Source of the DNA: Solobacterium sp.
Lineage (GTDB): Bacteria; Bacillota_I; Bacilli_A; Erysipelotrichales; Erysipelotrichaceae
Length of the DNA stretch: 45,891 nucleotides
Assembly: GCA_024696355.1 (NCBI GenBank)
Contig: JAILGV010000072.1
Span: 1-45,891, forward strand
Direction: 5' to 3'
In this document: piece by piece, positions 1-8,495 of the stretch
Layout: each line of letters begins with the position of its first letter
Numbering within the stretch: position 1 is the stretch's first letter
Program-made: the position numbers and the translations under genes
Notes under the pieces: generated by a model
The model's database searches: none
The model's input: the letters and a program-made list of their open reading frames with translations, nothing else
What the model was told of the DNA's origin: nothing

Positions 1-65
1 GGAAAGACAGACAAGAAGTCTGAAGAATCTGTTATTCAGTTTTGAGGGAGCAATCCCCCGAAAAA
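1..65 (+). other. 23S-5S rRNA intergenic spacer (partial)
   Basis: The stretch contains TTATTCAGTTTTGAGGGAG, which resembles the spacer between 23S and 5S rRNA genes in many Firmicutes, and lies directly before 5S rRNA. A short GAGGGA/TCCCC hairpin near 44-59 could be an rRNA processing site. The 23S gene itself would lie to the left of the window. Confidence 0.6.
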
Positions 66-182
66 GATCCGGTGACGATACCGGAGTGGTCACACCTGTT
101 CCCATCCCGAACACAGAAGTTAAGCACTCCAGGGCCAAAAACAGCTATGCCTGCCATAGTGAATCGAGGACGCCGCCGGGTC
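66..182 (+). rRNA. rrf: 5S ribosomal RNA
   Basis: The conserved 5S core is visible: CCCATCCCGAACACAGAAGT near 101-120 followed by TAAGC. The terminal helix I pairs 66-74 (GATCCGGTG) with 174-182 (CGCCGGGTC), with two G-U pairs. The length of about 117 nt is normal for a bacterial 5S. A T-run at 184-190 directly after the helix probably terminates the rRNA operon. Ends are set by the helix and may be off by one or two bases. Confidence 0.93.
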
Positions 183-225
183 CTTTTTTTATTACTGTTG
201 CGGATACAAAATACTTGTGAACGTA

Positions 226-231
226 TATAAT
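226..231 (+). promoter_or_regulatory. -10 box (TATAAT) upstream of the tsaE operon
   Basis: A perfect TATAAT lies 21 bp before the tsaE ATG. No good -35 hexamer at 16-18 bp is seen, so this rests on the -10 alone. Confidence 0.45.
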
Positions 232-252
232 ATCCTTTGCGGGGAAATACAT

Positions 253-705
253 ATGAAAGAATACTCGATTGTAACAAAGTCTCGTGATGAAACACATGAA
301 CTGGGAGAAAAGCTCGGCAGATCTGCACAGCCCGGTATGGTTTTTTTAATGAACGGTGATCTCGGTGCCGGAAAAACGACACTTACCCAGGGAATCGGAA
401 GAGGACTCGGGGTAAAAAAGCAGATTACAAGTCCGACGTTTACGATTATGAAGATCTATCACGGAAGACTGACACTGTATCATATTGACGCATACCGGAT
501 GGAGGGAATTGATCAGGACCTCGGTTTTGATGAATATCTGAATGATGACGGCCTGACCGTGATTGAATGGTCGCAGTTCATGCCGGCTCTGATTCCGGAT
601 GAATATCTGTCCGTGACGATAACACTGCTCGATGAAGATCAGAGACAGTTTGATATGAATGCGGCCGGTGAAAGATATGAACGGCTGCTGGAGGAACTGA
701 AATGA
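253..705 (+). CDS. tsaE: tRNA threonylcarbamoyladenosine biosynthesis ATPase TsaE
   Basis: TsaE is the small ATPase that works with TsaB and TsaD in the cytoplasm to install t6A37 on tRNAs that read ANN codons. The 150-residue protein has a Walker A motif GDLGAGKT at about residues 35-42, the SPTFTI segment at 60-65, HIDAYR at 77-82 and VIEWS at 103-107, all typical of the family. The start at 253 has a GGGGA Shine-Dalgarno (SD) sequence; an in-frame ATG at 217 lies before the likely -10 box (226-231) and was rejected. It overlaps tsaB by 4 bp (ATGA), which indicates translational coupling. Its partners TsaB, RimI and TsaD follow in the same operon. Confidence 0.95.
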   Translation: MKEYSIVTKSRDETHELGEKLGRSAQPGMVFLMNGDLGAGKTTLTQGIGRGLGVKKQITSPTFTIMKIYHGRLTLYHIDAYRMEGIDQDLGFDEYLNDDGLTVIEWSQFMPALIPDEYLSVTITLLDEDQRQFDMNAAGERYERLLEELK

Positions 706-1301
706 TTACTTTATGCATGGATACCAGCCATATATTTCTTGCCCTTGCTCTGATCGAAGATGACAGGATCATAGGCAGAGTGCAGGAAAAATGCTGGAAG
801 CGTCAGTCCGAGGAGATTTTTCCGAAACTGATGGAAATGACAGAAAAGGCAGGCATCAGGCCTGAGGATATCGGGCAGGTTGTGATAACCGAAGGTCCCG
901 GATCCTATACCGGTGTAAGGATCGCCATGACGGTTGCCAAGGTGTTCTGTGCAATGGGAAACAAACCGCTCGGAGTGATCGGTACGCTGCAGCTGTATGC
1001 CGGCACGGGTGAAAATGTCAGGGTTCTGCTGGATGCACGCGGAAAGCGCGCCTATACGGCTCTTTTCAGCAGAGGCTTTATGCAGGGTGAGGCTGCAGCG
1101 CTTGATCTTGCCGAGATCAGCAGGATGCTCGGGAATGAAACGGTTGCCGGTGACGGACATCTGATCGGCAGAGAAGATATTTATCCTGATCTTGCGGAGA
1201 ATTTCCTGGCTCTGAAGGATCAGTGGCGGTTTGCGGACAATGTTCATCTGGTTGTGCCGGAATACCTGAAGTCTTCGGAAAGTTATCTGGTTAAAAAATG
1301 A
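702..1301 (+). CDS. tsaB: tRNA threonylcarbamoyladenosine biosynthesis protein TsaB
   Basis: TsaB is an inactive ASKHA-fold paralogue of TsaD that dimerises with it and supports t6A transfer to tRNA. The 199-residue protein starts with the MDTS strand of the fold (residues 6-9) and has the family signature TEGPGSYTGVRI at about 63-74. It lacks the HxxxH metal site of TsaD, as expected. The last ~90 residues are less conserved and form the second lobe. It overlaps tsaE upstream and rimI downstream by 4 bp each, so the three proteins are probably made in a coupled way. Confidence 0.94.
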   Translation: MITLCMDTSHIFLALALIEDDRIIGRVQEKCWKRQSEEIFPKLMEMTEKAGIRPEDIGQVVITEGPGSYTGVRIAMTVAKVFCAMGNKPLGVIGTLQLYAGTGENVRVLLDARGKRAYTALFSRGFMQGEAAALDLAEISRMLGNETVAGDGHLIGREDIYPDLAENFLALKDQWRFADNVHLVVPEYLKSSESYLVKK

Positions 1302-1741
1302 TCAGGAAAGTAACGGAAAACGATCTGGATGAAATACTGCAGATTGAACAGGAACTGTTCAAAGGGCCCTGGAAAAGAGAAGATTTTCTGTATGAACTGG
1401 ATGGGAATCCCTATGCAGTATTCGCTGTTCTGGAAGAGGACGGTGAAATAGCCGGATACGCAGACTGGTGGATTATGTTCGAGCAGGCACAGCTTGCAAA
1501 TATTGCAGTGCGGAAAAAATACCAGAAAAAAGGATTCGGAAGACTCCTGCTGGATGAAGCGCTGCGCAGTGCGGAGTCACACGGATGTGAAAACATGACT
1601 CTGGAAGTCCGTGTTTCCAATGAGGCGGCAATCCGGCTCTATGAAAACAGCGGATTCATCATTGCAAACAAAAGAAAAAACTATTATGAAGACGGCGAAG
1701 ATGCCTGGCTCATGATCAAACCTTTGGGAGGCAGTCAATGA
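1298..1741 (+). CDS. rimI: Ribosomal protein S18-alanine N-acetyltransferase-like GNAT protein (RimI)
   Basis: A GNAT-family acetyltransferase of 147 residues. RimI acetylates the N-terminus of ribosomal protein S18 in E. coli and is often encoded between tsaB and tsaD in Firmicutes, as here. Visible features are the N-terminal MIRKVTENDLDEI strand-helix, the acetyl-CoA binding loop KKYQKKGFGRLLLDEAL at about 73-89 (Q/R-x-x-G-x-G pattern) and the EVRVSNEAAIRLYENSGF segment near 103-120. It overlaps both neighbours by 4 bp. Location makes RimI the best name; the true substrate cannot be read from sequence. Confidence 0.9.
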   Translation: MIRKVTENDLDEILQIEQELFKGPWKREDFLYELDGNPYAVFAVLEEDGEIAGYADWWIMFEQAQLANIAVRKKYQKKGFGRLLLDEALRSAESHGCENMTLEVRVSNEAAIRLYENSGFIIANKRKNYYEDGEDAWLMIKPLGGSQ

Positions 1742-2754
1742 CATTAATATTAGCAATCGAATCGAGCTGCGATGAAACTGCATGCAGCATTGTAAAGGAC
1801 GGAAACGAAATCCTTTCGAGCATTGTTTCAAGCCAGATCAATGTTCATACAATGTTCGGCGGTGTTGTGCCGGAAGTCGCAAGCCGCATTCACGTGGAAA
1901 ATATATCGGCGGTGATCTGTGAGGCAGTCGCGCAGGCCGGGGTGACAATGGATGACATTGATGCAGTTGCCTATACCCAGGGTCCCGGACTGATCGGTTC
2001 CCTGCATGTCGGCGTGCAGGCTGCCAAAACGCTTGCCTGGCAGTTTCATAAGCCCCTGATTCCCGTACATCACATTACCGGCCATATCTATGCGAATGCC
2101 TTCGTGGAAAAACTGGAATTCCCGCTGATGGCGCTTGTTGTATCGGGCGGTCATACAGAACTGGTATGGATGAAAAATGATTATGACTTTCAGGTCATCG
2201 GCACAACCGTGGATGATGCGATCGGCGAGGCATATGACAAAGTTGCCAGAGTGCTGGACCTCGGTTATCCGGGCGGCCCGGCAATTGACAGACTGGCAAA
2301 GCAGGGAAAGGCGGATGAGCGCTACAGGCTTCCCGTGCCGAAAACCGCCGATCCGATGAATTTCTCTTTTTCCGGTCTCAAGACAGCTGTTCTGCAGCTG
2401 GATGCGCGTCTGAAAAAGCAGGGGGTTGATGTTGTTCCTGCAGATCTTGCATATGCGTTCCAGGAGACTGCACTGAATTCCATGGTCAGAAAGACCATGA
2501 CGGCAGTGGAGCAGTATCAGCCGGCTATGCTGGTGCTGGCCGGAGGAGTTGCGGCGAACAGCCGCCTGAGGCAGCTTGTCAGCGAACAGATGGAGTCTTA
2601 CCCTCAGACAAAGCTTGTGATCCCGCCGCTGAAATACTGTACGGACAATGCGGCGATGATCGGCGCTGTCGGTTATGCGGCCTGGAAGCATCATGCATTC
2701 GGAGATTTTGACGCTTCCGCAGATCCCGGACTGGAAATGCCGTGCGAACTGTAA
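1738..2754 (+). CDS. tsaD: tRNA N6-adenosine threonylcarbamoyltransferase TsaD
   Basis: TsaD (formerly YgjD/Gcp) transfers the threonylcarbamoyl group from its AMP adduct to A37 of tRNA. The protein is 338 residues, the normal length. It has the N-terminal IESSCDETA motif (residues 7-15), the metal-binding HHITGH with H112 and H116, the VVSGGHTEL segment, GEAYDKVARVLDLGYPGGP and the C-terminal LAGGVAANSRLR motif with the DNAAMIG metal site. It is the last gene of the tightly overlapping tsaE-tsaB-rimI-tsaD operon. Confidence 0.97.
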   Translation: MTLILAIESSCDETACSIVKDGNEILSSIVSSQINVHTMFGGVVPEVASRIHVENISAVICEAVAQAGVTMDDIDAVAYTQGPGLIGSLHVGVQAAKTLAWQFHKPLIPVHHITGHIYANAFVEKLEFPLMALVVSGGHTELVWMKNDYDFQVIGTTVDDAIGEAYDKVARVLDLGYPGGPAIDRLAKQGKADERYRLPVPKTADPMNFSFSGLKTAVLQLDARLKKQGVDVVPADLAYAFQETALNSMVRKTMTAVEQYQPAMLVLAGGVAANSRLRQLVSEQMESYPQTKLVIPPLKYCTDNAAMIGAVGYAAWKHHAFGDFDASADPGLEMPCEL

Positions 2755-2763
2755 ACGTGAAAA

Positions 2764-2795
2764 ATTTTTGTTTTTTCACAACGTTATGGTAATAT
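2764..2795 (+). promoter_or_regulatory. Promoter of rex with a Rex half-site
   Basis: A TTGTTT (2768-2773) and a TAATAT (2790-2795) are spaced by 16 bp. The spacer holds TTTTCACAAC (2773-2782), a good match to one half of the Rex operator (consensus TTGTGA-N6-TCACAA). The left half-site is poor, so autoregulation by Rex is only suggested. Confidence 0.4.
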
Positions 2796-2812
2796 AGTTC
2801 TGGGTGAAAAAT

Positions 2813-3439
2813 ATGGAAAATAACAGAGTTGTGCCGCAGGCAACGCTTCATCGCTATCCGCTGTACCTGAAAGCCCTGAGAAAGCTTAAGGCAGAAGGAG
2901 TGGAACGAATTATGTCACGTGAACTGGCAGATTATGTCGGTATCCGTTCGACTACAATCCGCCGTGACTTCAGTTTTCTGGGCAATCTGGGAAAACAGGG
3001 ATTCGGTTATAAGATTGACGACCTCATTACAACATTCAGTGAGCAGCTGGGAATGAATTTTGACGAAAAGATTATTCTGATCGGCTGCGGCAATCTGGGA
3101 AAAGCACTTCTGAACTATAACCACTGGAATCATGTCGTGGGCGAGATTGTATGCGCATTCGACCTGCATCCGGAAAAGATCACCGGTGCCAGCGTGCCGG
3201 TATATGCTCTCAGCGAGCTCCATGAAAAGAAACCGGAAAGCTGCCGTATTGCAATTCTGTGTATTTCACAGGACGTGCAGGAGACTGTTGACCTGCTTGT
3301 CAGCTGCGGCATTACGGGATTTGTGAGCTTTGCGAATGAACACTTCAGCACTCCGCCGGAGATCAGCGTCAAGAATATTGATGTGGTGTCCTCCATTCAG
3401 GAGCTTGTATTCGCAGCGAACAATATGAAAGATGAATAA
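2813..3439 (+). CDS. rex: Redox-sensing transcriptional repressor Rex
   Basis: Rex senses the NADH/NAD+ ratio and releases fermentation and respiration genes when NADH is high. The 208-residue protein has an N-terminal winged helix (ATLHRYPLYLKAL at 10-22; SRELADYVGIRSTTIRRDFS at about 35-54) and a Rossmann domain with GCGNLG at 91-96, followed by a C-terminal domain-swap helix. ATG 2813 was chosen over an in-frame GTG at 2804 because the only SD-like sequence (GGGTG) lies across that GTG. It could control the divergent apbE/rnf promoter in this window (see findings). Confidence 0.95.
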   Translation: MENNRVVPQATLHRYPLYLKALRKLKAEGVERIMSRELADYVGIRSTTIRRDFSFLGNLGKQGFGYKIDDLITTFSEQLGMNFDEKIILIGCGNLGKALLNYNHWNHVVGEIVCAFDLHPEKITGASVPVYALSELHEKKPESCRIAILCISQDVQETVDLLVSCGITGFVSFANEHFSTPPEISVKNIDVVSSIQELVFAANNMKDE

Positions 3440-3472
3440 CTACAGATTTAGTTTTTAAAGGGAGACAGAATT

Positions 3473-4858
3473 ATGCTTAGTGATATGACTGTACGTGAAC
3501 TGTATGAACTCACGAATACAGGAAGCGATCTTGAGAAAGATCAGATCGAGTATGTTTTTCTGCAGGGCTGGGTACGTACCAACCGTGCGGGAAAAAATGT
3601 CGGCTTTATTGCCCTCAATGACGGTACCTATTTTAAGAATGCACAGCTTGTCTATTCCGACAGTCTTGAGAATTATGCGGAAGCCGCAAAATTCCTGACC
3701 GGTTCTGCTGTATCAGTAACCGGAAAATATGTTGCGACACCGGAAAACAAGCAGCCGTTTGAAATTCAGGTAACGGAAATCAAGCTGGAGGGCGAATGCG
3801 ACAATACATATCCTCTGCAGAAAAAGAGGCATTCCTTTGAATATCTCCGCGAAATCGGACATCTGCGTCCGCGCACCAATACCTTCTCTGCAGTCTTCCG
3901 TGTCAGAAGTGTTCTTGCCATGGCTATCCATGAATTCTTCCAGAGCCAGGGATTTGTCTATGTCAATACACCGCTGATTACAGGAAACGATGCCGAAGGT
4001 GCAGGCTCCACATTTACCGTTACAACAAGAAGCGACGGAGACTATGATCAGGATTTCTTCGGTAAGCATGCATCCCTGACCGTCAGCGGACAGCTGCAGG
4101 CGGAAGCCTATGCGCTTGCTTTCAGAGACGTTTATACATTCGGTCCGACATTCCGTGCCGAAAATTCAAACACTACAACACACGCTGCGGAGTTCTGGAT
4201 GATCGAGCCGGAAATTGCTTTTGCGGATCTGGTCGATGATATGGACCTGATCGAGGATATGGTGAAGTACTGCATTCAGTATGTGGAAGACAACTGCCCC
4301 GAAGAGATGGAATTCTTCAATTCGTTCATTGACAAGGATCTGCTTTCAAGGCTGGATCATGTCAAAAACAGCGAATTCCGCAGAATGACATATACGGAAG
4401 GCATTGAACTGCTTCAGAAGGCAGATGTCGAGTTTGAAAACAAGAACATCTTCTGGGGAATGGACCTGAATGCGGAACATGAGAAGTACCTCTGCGAGCA
4501 CATTGCGAAGGGTCCTCTGTTCCTGACGGATTATCCGAAGGAAATCAAAGCATTCTATATGAGAAACAACGAAGACGGAAAGACTGTTGCGGCATGCGAC
4601 CTGCTGGTTCCGGGAATCGGCGAGCTCGTCGGCGGAAGCCAGAGAGAGGAACGTCTTGACGTACTGGAAAACAGAATGCAGGAGCTCGGCATGAAGACCG
4701 ACGGTCTGCGCTGGTATCTGGATCTGCGCAGATACGGCGGATGCAAGCATGCAGGCTTCGGCCTCGGCTTTGAGCGTTTTGTCATGTATGTGACAGGCAT
4801 GCAGAACATCAGGGATGTTATCCCGTTCGCAAGAACTCCGAGAAACCTGCTGTTCTGA
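3473..4858 (+). CDS. asnS: Asparagine--tRNA ligase
   Basis: A class II aminoacyl-tRNA synthetase of 461 residues that charges tRNA-Asn. The N-terminal ~110 residues form the OB-fold anticodon-binding domain. The catalytic domain follows, with motif 2 around [21 protein letters not shown] and motif 3 near the C-terminus ([21 protein letters not shown]). The HAAEFWM segment favours AsnRS over AspRS. A strong SD (AGGGAGAC) precedes the ATG. It lies 33 bp after rex and is followed by a terminator, so it may be cotranscribed with rex. Confidence 0.97.
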   Translation: MLSDMTVRELYELTNTGSDLEKDQIEYVFLQGWVRTNRAGKNVGFIALNDGTYFKNAQLVYSDSLENYAEAAKFLTGSAVSVTGKYVATPENKQPFEIQVTEIKLEGECDNTYPLQKKRHSFEYLREIGHLRPRTNTFSAVFRVRSVLAMAIHEFFQSQGFVYVNTPLITGNDAEGAGSTFTVTTRSDGDYDQDFFGKHASLTVSGQLQAEAYALAFRDVYTFGPTFRAENSNTTTHAAEFWMIEPEIAFADLVDDMDLIEDMVKYCIQYVEDNCPEEMEFFNSFIDKDLLSRLDHVKNSEFRRMTYTEGIELLQKADVEFENKNIFWGMDLNAEHEKYLCEHIAKGPLFLTDYPKEIKAFYMRNNEDGKTVAACDLLVPGIGELVGGSQREERLDVLENRMQELGMKTDGLRWYLDLRRYGGCKHAGFGLGFERFVMYVTGMQNIRDVIPFARTPRNLLF

Positions 4859-4875
4859 TTTCAGAAGAAAACAGC

Positions 4876-4910
4876 ACAGGGAATCAGCAGAAGCCGCATT
4901 CCCTGTTTTT
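4876..4910 (+). terminator. Rho-independent terminator after asnS
   Basis: A 9-bp stem (4876-4884 ACAGGGAAT with 4898-4906 ATTCCCTGT) is followed by TTTT. Confidence 0.8.
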
Positions 4911-4921
4911 ATGAGGTGATT

Positions 4922-6784
4922 ATGCTTTATCAGGTAAGCCATGCAAGCAAATATTACGGCGCGGATATGGTTTTCGAAGACGTAATATTTGAGATCAAAA
5001 GCAATGAAAAAATAACAATCGTCGGCCGCAACGGATGCGGCAAGACGACTTTTCTGCGCTGCATGTGCGGTGAAGAACATTTTGACGTCGGCACGGTATC
5101 CATGATGAACGGGACGACGATCGGCTATCTTGCCCAGAAAGTGCTGGAACATGATGAGCGGACCGTCGAAGAAGAACTGCGCAGGGTATTCGAACCTGTC
5201 TTTGTGATGGAACGGAGGCTGAACGAGCTGGAAGAGGCAATGCTCAGCGATCATTCCGAAAAGCTTCTGCAGCAGTATGCGGATGCACAGGAACGGTTTG
5301 AAGAAATGAACGGATATAACTGGCAGTCGGAAATGATGACGGTTTTCACAAGATTCGGTTTTGACGAAAGTGATCTTCACAAAAAGATCGGTGAATTCTC
5401 GGGAGGACAGAAAACCAGAATTGCCTTTGTCAGGCTTCTGCTTTCAAAGCCGGATATTCTCCTGCTTGACGAGCCGACCAATCATCTTGATCTTGAAACC
5501 ATCGAGTGGCTTGAAGGATATGTGAAAAAGTATCCGAAGGCAGTGGTTGTCGTTTCCCATGACCGGATGTTCCTGGATCATGTCGCAGATGTTGTATATG
5601 ACATGGAATACGGGAAAATGACCCGCTATACCGGAAATTACTCATCGTTTGCGGAACAGAAGCGGAACAATATCGAACGCATGCAGGCTGCCTACAGCAG
5701 ACAGCAGAAGGATATCGAGCGTCTTGAGGCGCTGATTGAAAAATTCCGCTACAAAAAGAACAAGGCGGCATTTGCCCAGAGCAAGATCAAGTATCTGGAC
5801 AGGATGGAGAAGATTGATCCGGTACGGAAGGCGGATGACAGATCATTCCATGCGGAGTTTACACCGCGCATCAAAGGCGGGGAAAAGGTTCTGGAAATCG
5901 AGAAACTGAAAATAGGCTACGCAGACGTTCTGGCGGAAATCACCATGAGCATGCGCAGATGCGACAGGGTTGCGGTCATCGGTCCCAACGGATGCGGGAA
6001 ATCAACATTTGTAAAAACTCTGATGGGACTGGTGGAACCCCTGGGCGGATCATTCCTGTACGGCCATCAGATTGAACGCGGATATTTTGACCAGCAGCTG
6101 GCTCAGTTTTCATCGGGAAAGACAGTTCTTGAGGAACTCTGGGATGAATATCCGGATCTTGACAGAACAACTGTCAGAAGCGTTCTGGGAAGATTCCTGT
6201 TTTCGGCAGACGATGTATTTAAAACCGTCGATGTGCTTTCCGGAGGGGAGAAGGTGAGGCTTTCCTTTGCCAAGCTTCTTCTGAAGCATTCCAATCTGCT
6301 GATTCTCGATGAGCCCACCAATCATCTGGATATTCCCGGAAAAGAAGCGCTTGAGGAATCCCTGAAGGGATTCACGGGAACGATTCTGTTTGTCTCACAC
6401 GACAGATACTTCATCAAGCAGATAGCGACATCCCTGCTGGTTATGGAAAACGGAAGTGCGGAGTTTATCCCGATGACATACGAAGAGTATGAACAGATGA
6501 AGGACGGGGAAGTTCAGGCACAGATTCCCGCCAGACAGACTGAAGAGCCTTCCGCAAAAAAGCAGGAAAAACGCCTGAGCCCGGAAGGTCTGAAGCGTGA
6601 AATCGCAAAGGTTGAAAAAATGATTACGGAAAAAGAGGAGGAACTGGAGGAACACAGGGCACTCCGCTTTGAACCGGAATACTATCAGGATTATCAGAAG
6701 ATGAATGAGCTGGATGAGAAGATTGATGATATTCACAATGAGCTCGCGCATCTGTATGAACGCTGGGAGAAGCTTTCTTCATAA
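4922..6784 (+). CDS. ABC-F family ribosome-associated ATPase
   Basis: A 620-residue protein with two ABC ATPase domains and no membrane segment, the hallmark of ABC-F proteins, which bind the ribosome E site as translation factors or antibiotic-protection proteins. Domain 1 has Walker A GRNGCGKT (~35-42), signature FSGGQ and LLLDEPTNHLD. Domain 2 has GPNGCGKST, LSGGEKVRLSF and LILDEPTNHLD. The charged interdomain linker (about residues 225-300) is the P-site tRNA interaction motif region. A charged, Lys/Glu-rich coiled-coil tail (~530-620) follows. This architecture resembles B. subtilis YdiF. ATG 4922 follows GAGGTGAT; the in-frame GTG at 4916 lies inside that SD. Housekeeping versus resistance role cannot be decided. 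Confidence 0.93.
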   Translation: MLYQVSHASKYYGADMVFEDVIFEIKSNEKITIVGRNGCGKTTFLRCMCGEEHFDVGTVSMMNGTTIGYLAQKVLEHDERTVEEELRRVFEPVFVMERRLNELEEAMLSDHSEKLLQQYADAQERFEEMNGYNWQSEMMTVFTRFGFDESDLHKKIGEFSGGQKTRIAFVRLLLSKPDILLLDEPTNHLDLETIEWLEGYVKKYPKAVVVVSHDRMFLDHVADVVYDMEYGKMTRYTGNYSSFAEQKRNNIERMQAAYSRQQKDIERLEALIEKFRYKKNKAAFAQSKIKYLDRMEKIDPVRKADDRSFHAEFTPRIKGGEKVLEIEKLKIGYADVLAEITMSMRRCDRVAVIGPNGCGKSTFVKTLMGLVEPLGGSFLYGHQIERGYFDQQLAQFSSGKTVLEELWDEYPDLDRTTVRSVLGRFLFSADDVFKTVDVLSGGEKVRLSFAKLLLKHSNLLILDEPTNHLDIPGKEALEESLKGFTGTILFVSHDRYFIKQIATSLLVMENGSAEFIPMTYEEYEQMKDGEVQAQIPARQTEEPSAKKQEKRLSPEGLKREIAKVEKMITEKEEELEEHRALRFEPEYYQDYQKMNELDEKIDDIHNELAHLYERWEKLSS

Positions 6785-6807
6785 ACATGCAGAATTCACA
6801 GAAATGA

Positions 6808-6840
6808 AACAGCCCGGAATAAACAAACCGGGCTGTTTTA
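6808..6840 (+). terminator. Terminator after the ABC-F gene
   Basis: The 10-bp stem AACAGCCCGG (6808-6817) pairs with CCGGGCTGTT (6828-6837), followed by TT and an A-run. Confidence 0.82.
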
Positions 6841-6864
6841 AAAAATGCCGGATATTCCGGCATT
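6840..6864 (-). terminator. Terminator of tRNA-Ser (minus strand)
   Basis: A perfect 9-bp stem (6856-6864 with 6844-6852, loop TAT) lies just past the tRNA 3' end and is followed on the minus strand by a T-run. Confidence 0.78.
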
Positions 6865-6870
6865 CTGATA

Positions 6871-6959
6871 TGGCGGAAGAAGAGGGATTCGAACCCTCGC
6901 ACGCTTGCACGTCTGCTGGTTTTCGAAACCAGTCCCTTCAACCACTTGGGTATTCCTCC
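6871..6959 (-). tRNA. tRNA-Ser (anticodon CGA)
   Basis: A class II tRNA with a long variable arm on the minus strand. The acceptor stem GGAGGAA pairs with TTCTTCC; discriminator G and an encoded CCA occupy 6871-6874. The anticodon stem CTGGT/ACCAG encloses loop TTCGAAA, giving anticodon CGA. The T-arm has GAGGGTTCGAATCCCTC. The variable arm is the CAGACGTGCAAGCGTGC region, as expected for serine. It reads UCG codons. Confidence 0.95.
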
Positions 6960-6971
6960 GCAGCAACAGCA

Positions 6972-6977
6972 ATTATA
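6972..6977 (-). promoter_or_regulatory. -10 box of tRNA-Ser promoter
   Basis: TATAAT on the minus strand lies 12 bp upstream of the tRNA 5' end, a fitting distance. The -35 is not clear. Confidence 0.5.
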
Positions 6978-7061
6978 TCATACTTTTTTTTACATAGATA
7001 TGATTAATGGAAAGGAAAGATGGAAGGTAGTAGAATAGGACATGGCTGAAAGGAATGAATT

Positions 7062-8495
7062 ATGAAAGCAAAATTTTCTGAATATCTTAATTCTGCAGCG
7101 CCTTCACTGAAGAAACTGATCCGTATGCTGAAGGAGAAGTATGACTATGTCAGCATCCTTTCGACAGATTCGGACGGTTTCCGCATGATGGTTTCACAGA
7201 GATCCAAGTCTGTCACATCCGGGACGATGATGACCGAACGGGGCAGCGTCGTGCGTGTCTGCAGGGACGGTCTGTACAGCGAATATGCATTTAATTCGTT
7301 TGATCCGGACAGGATCGGCGAGACTTATGATGAAATCTGCAGACAGCTGGATGCCCAGTGCGAACTGCTGAAGGCGACAGGTTCAAAAGTCTATAAGACA
7401 GATGTGCTGGACGATGAGCCGCTGACGCTGTTTGCCGAAATGGAGACGGGAAGCCTGCCGGAGGAAACTGATCTGTCGGCACTGATGGAAAAACTGTCGG
7501 CACTTTCCGACAGGGGAATGACGCTCGGGGAACATGTCATTGACTGCCGGGTGATTGCCCAGTCTACGCATGTCAACAAGATGTTTCTGACAGCGAACCG
7601 CGATCTGCGCCAGAGTTATGTATATTCCGAGGGGAATATCGGTGCAATCGTGATGAAGGACGGACACAATGAAATGTCCTTCCAGGGTGTTTCCGGAAGG
7701 AAGGGACCCGAAATATTCGACGGCTTTGAGGCGGTTCTGAAGGAAGCGGTTGACACGGCAGAGGAACTTCTGACGGCTGAGAAAGTTGTGCCGGGCGAGT
7801 ATGAAATCATTGCCAGTCCCGAAGTATCCGGACTGATTGCCCATGAGGCGTTCGGACACGGCGTTGAAATGGATATGTTCGTGAAGAACAGGGCTCTGGG
7901 AAAAGAGTATATCGACCACAGAGTCGGCAGCGATCTTGTTACGATGCACGAAGGTGCCCTGTGTGCGGAAGCGGTGGCGTCCTATGCGTTTGATGATGAG
8001 GGAACACCGGCCGGCGATGTGACGGAGATCGATCACGGAATTCTGAAAACAGGAATCTGCGATGCTCTTTCGGCGAAGCGTCTCGGCACGGTGCCGACCG
8101 GAAACGGCAAGCGCGAGAACTTTGAACACAAGGTCTACACCCGCATGACCAATACGATCTTTGATTCGGGGACCGATACGCTTGAAGACATGATTGCGTC
8201 CGTAAAGTACGGCTATCTGCTCAAGGGCATGCAGTCGGGAATGGAAGATCCCAAGCACTGGGGCATTCAGTGCATTGTGGAGAGAGGCTATGAAATCAAG
8301 GACGGGAAGCTGACCGGAAAAGTGGTTGCACCGCTGGTTATGACAGGTTATGTGCCTGATCTGCTCGGATCCGTAAGCATGTGCTCTTCCGACAGGGAAG
8401 TGTTCGGATGCGGCGGATGCGGCAAGGGACACAAGGAATGGGTCAAAGTTTCCGACGGCGGACCGTATCTGAAAGCGAAAGCGAGGCTTGGATAA
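7062..8495 (+). CDS. tldD: TldD-family metalloprotease subunit
   Basis: TldD is the catalytic half of the heterodimeric TldD/PmbA (TldE) protease, which degrades unstructured peptides and matures some peptide antibiotics. The 477-residue protein contains the zinc-binding HEAFGHGVEMD (HExxxH) near residue 264 and a C-terminal Gly/Cys-rich segment, FGCGGCGKGHKEW. The start has the SD AAAGGAATG. The gene overlaps pmbA by one base (TAATG), so both subunits are made together. No peptide precursor gene is visible nearby, so a general proteolytic role is more likely than antibiotic maturation. Confidence 0.93.
   Translation: MKAKFSEYLNSAAPSLKKLIRMLKEKYDYVSILSTDSDGFRMMVSQRSKSVTSGTMMTERGSVVRVCRDGLYSEYAFNSFDPDRIGETYDEICRQLDAQCELLKATGSKVYKTDVLDDEPLTLFAEMETGSLPEETDLSALMEKLSALSDRGMTLGEHVIDCRVIAQSTHVNKMFLTANRDLRQSYVYSEGNIGAIVMKDGHNEMSFQGVSGRKGPEIFDGFEAVLKEAVDTAEELLTAEKVVPGEYEIIASPEVSGLIAHEAFGHGVEMDMFVKNRALGKEYIDHRVGSDLVTMHEGALCAEAVASYAFDDEGTPAGDVTEIDHGILKTGICDALSAKRLGTVPTGNGKRENFEHKVYTRMTNTIFDSGTDTLEDMIASVKYGYLLKGMQSGMEDPKHWGIQCIVERGYEIKDGKLTGKVVAPLVMTGYVPDLLGSVSMCSSDREVFGCGGCGKGHKEWVKVSDGGPYLKAKARLG

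Noticed and set aside
2757-2779. GTGAAAAA...TTTTTTCAC as a full Rex operator or tsaD terminator
   Set aside because: The arms are 23 bp from end to end, too wide for Rex (14 bp between GTGA and TCAC ends), and the AT-rich stem is too weak for a convincing terminator.
4346-5380. Long open frames on the strand opposite asnS, ileS, tldD, tsaD and others
   Set aside because: They mirror real genes with clear family motifs, lack SD sequences and show no recognisable domain.
6843-6960. tRNA-Arg(UCG) from misreading the anticodon loop
   Set aside because: On the correct minus strand the loop is TTCGAAA, giving CGA; the long variable arm confirms serine.
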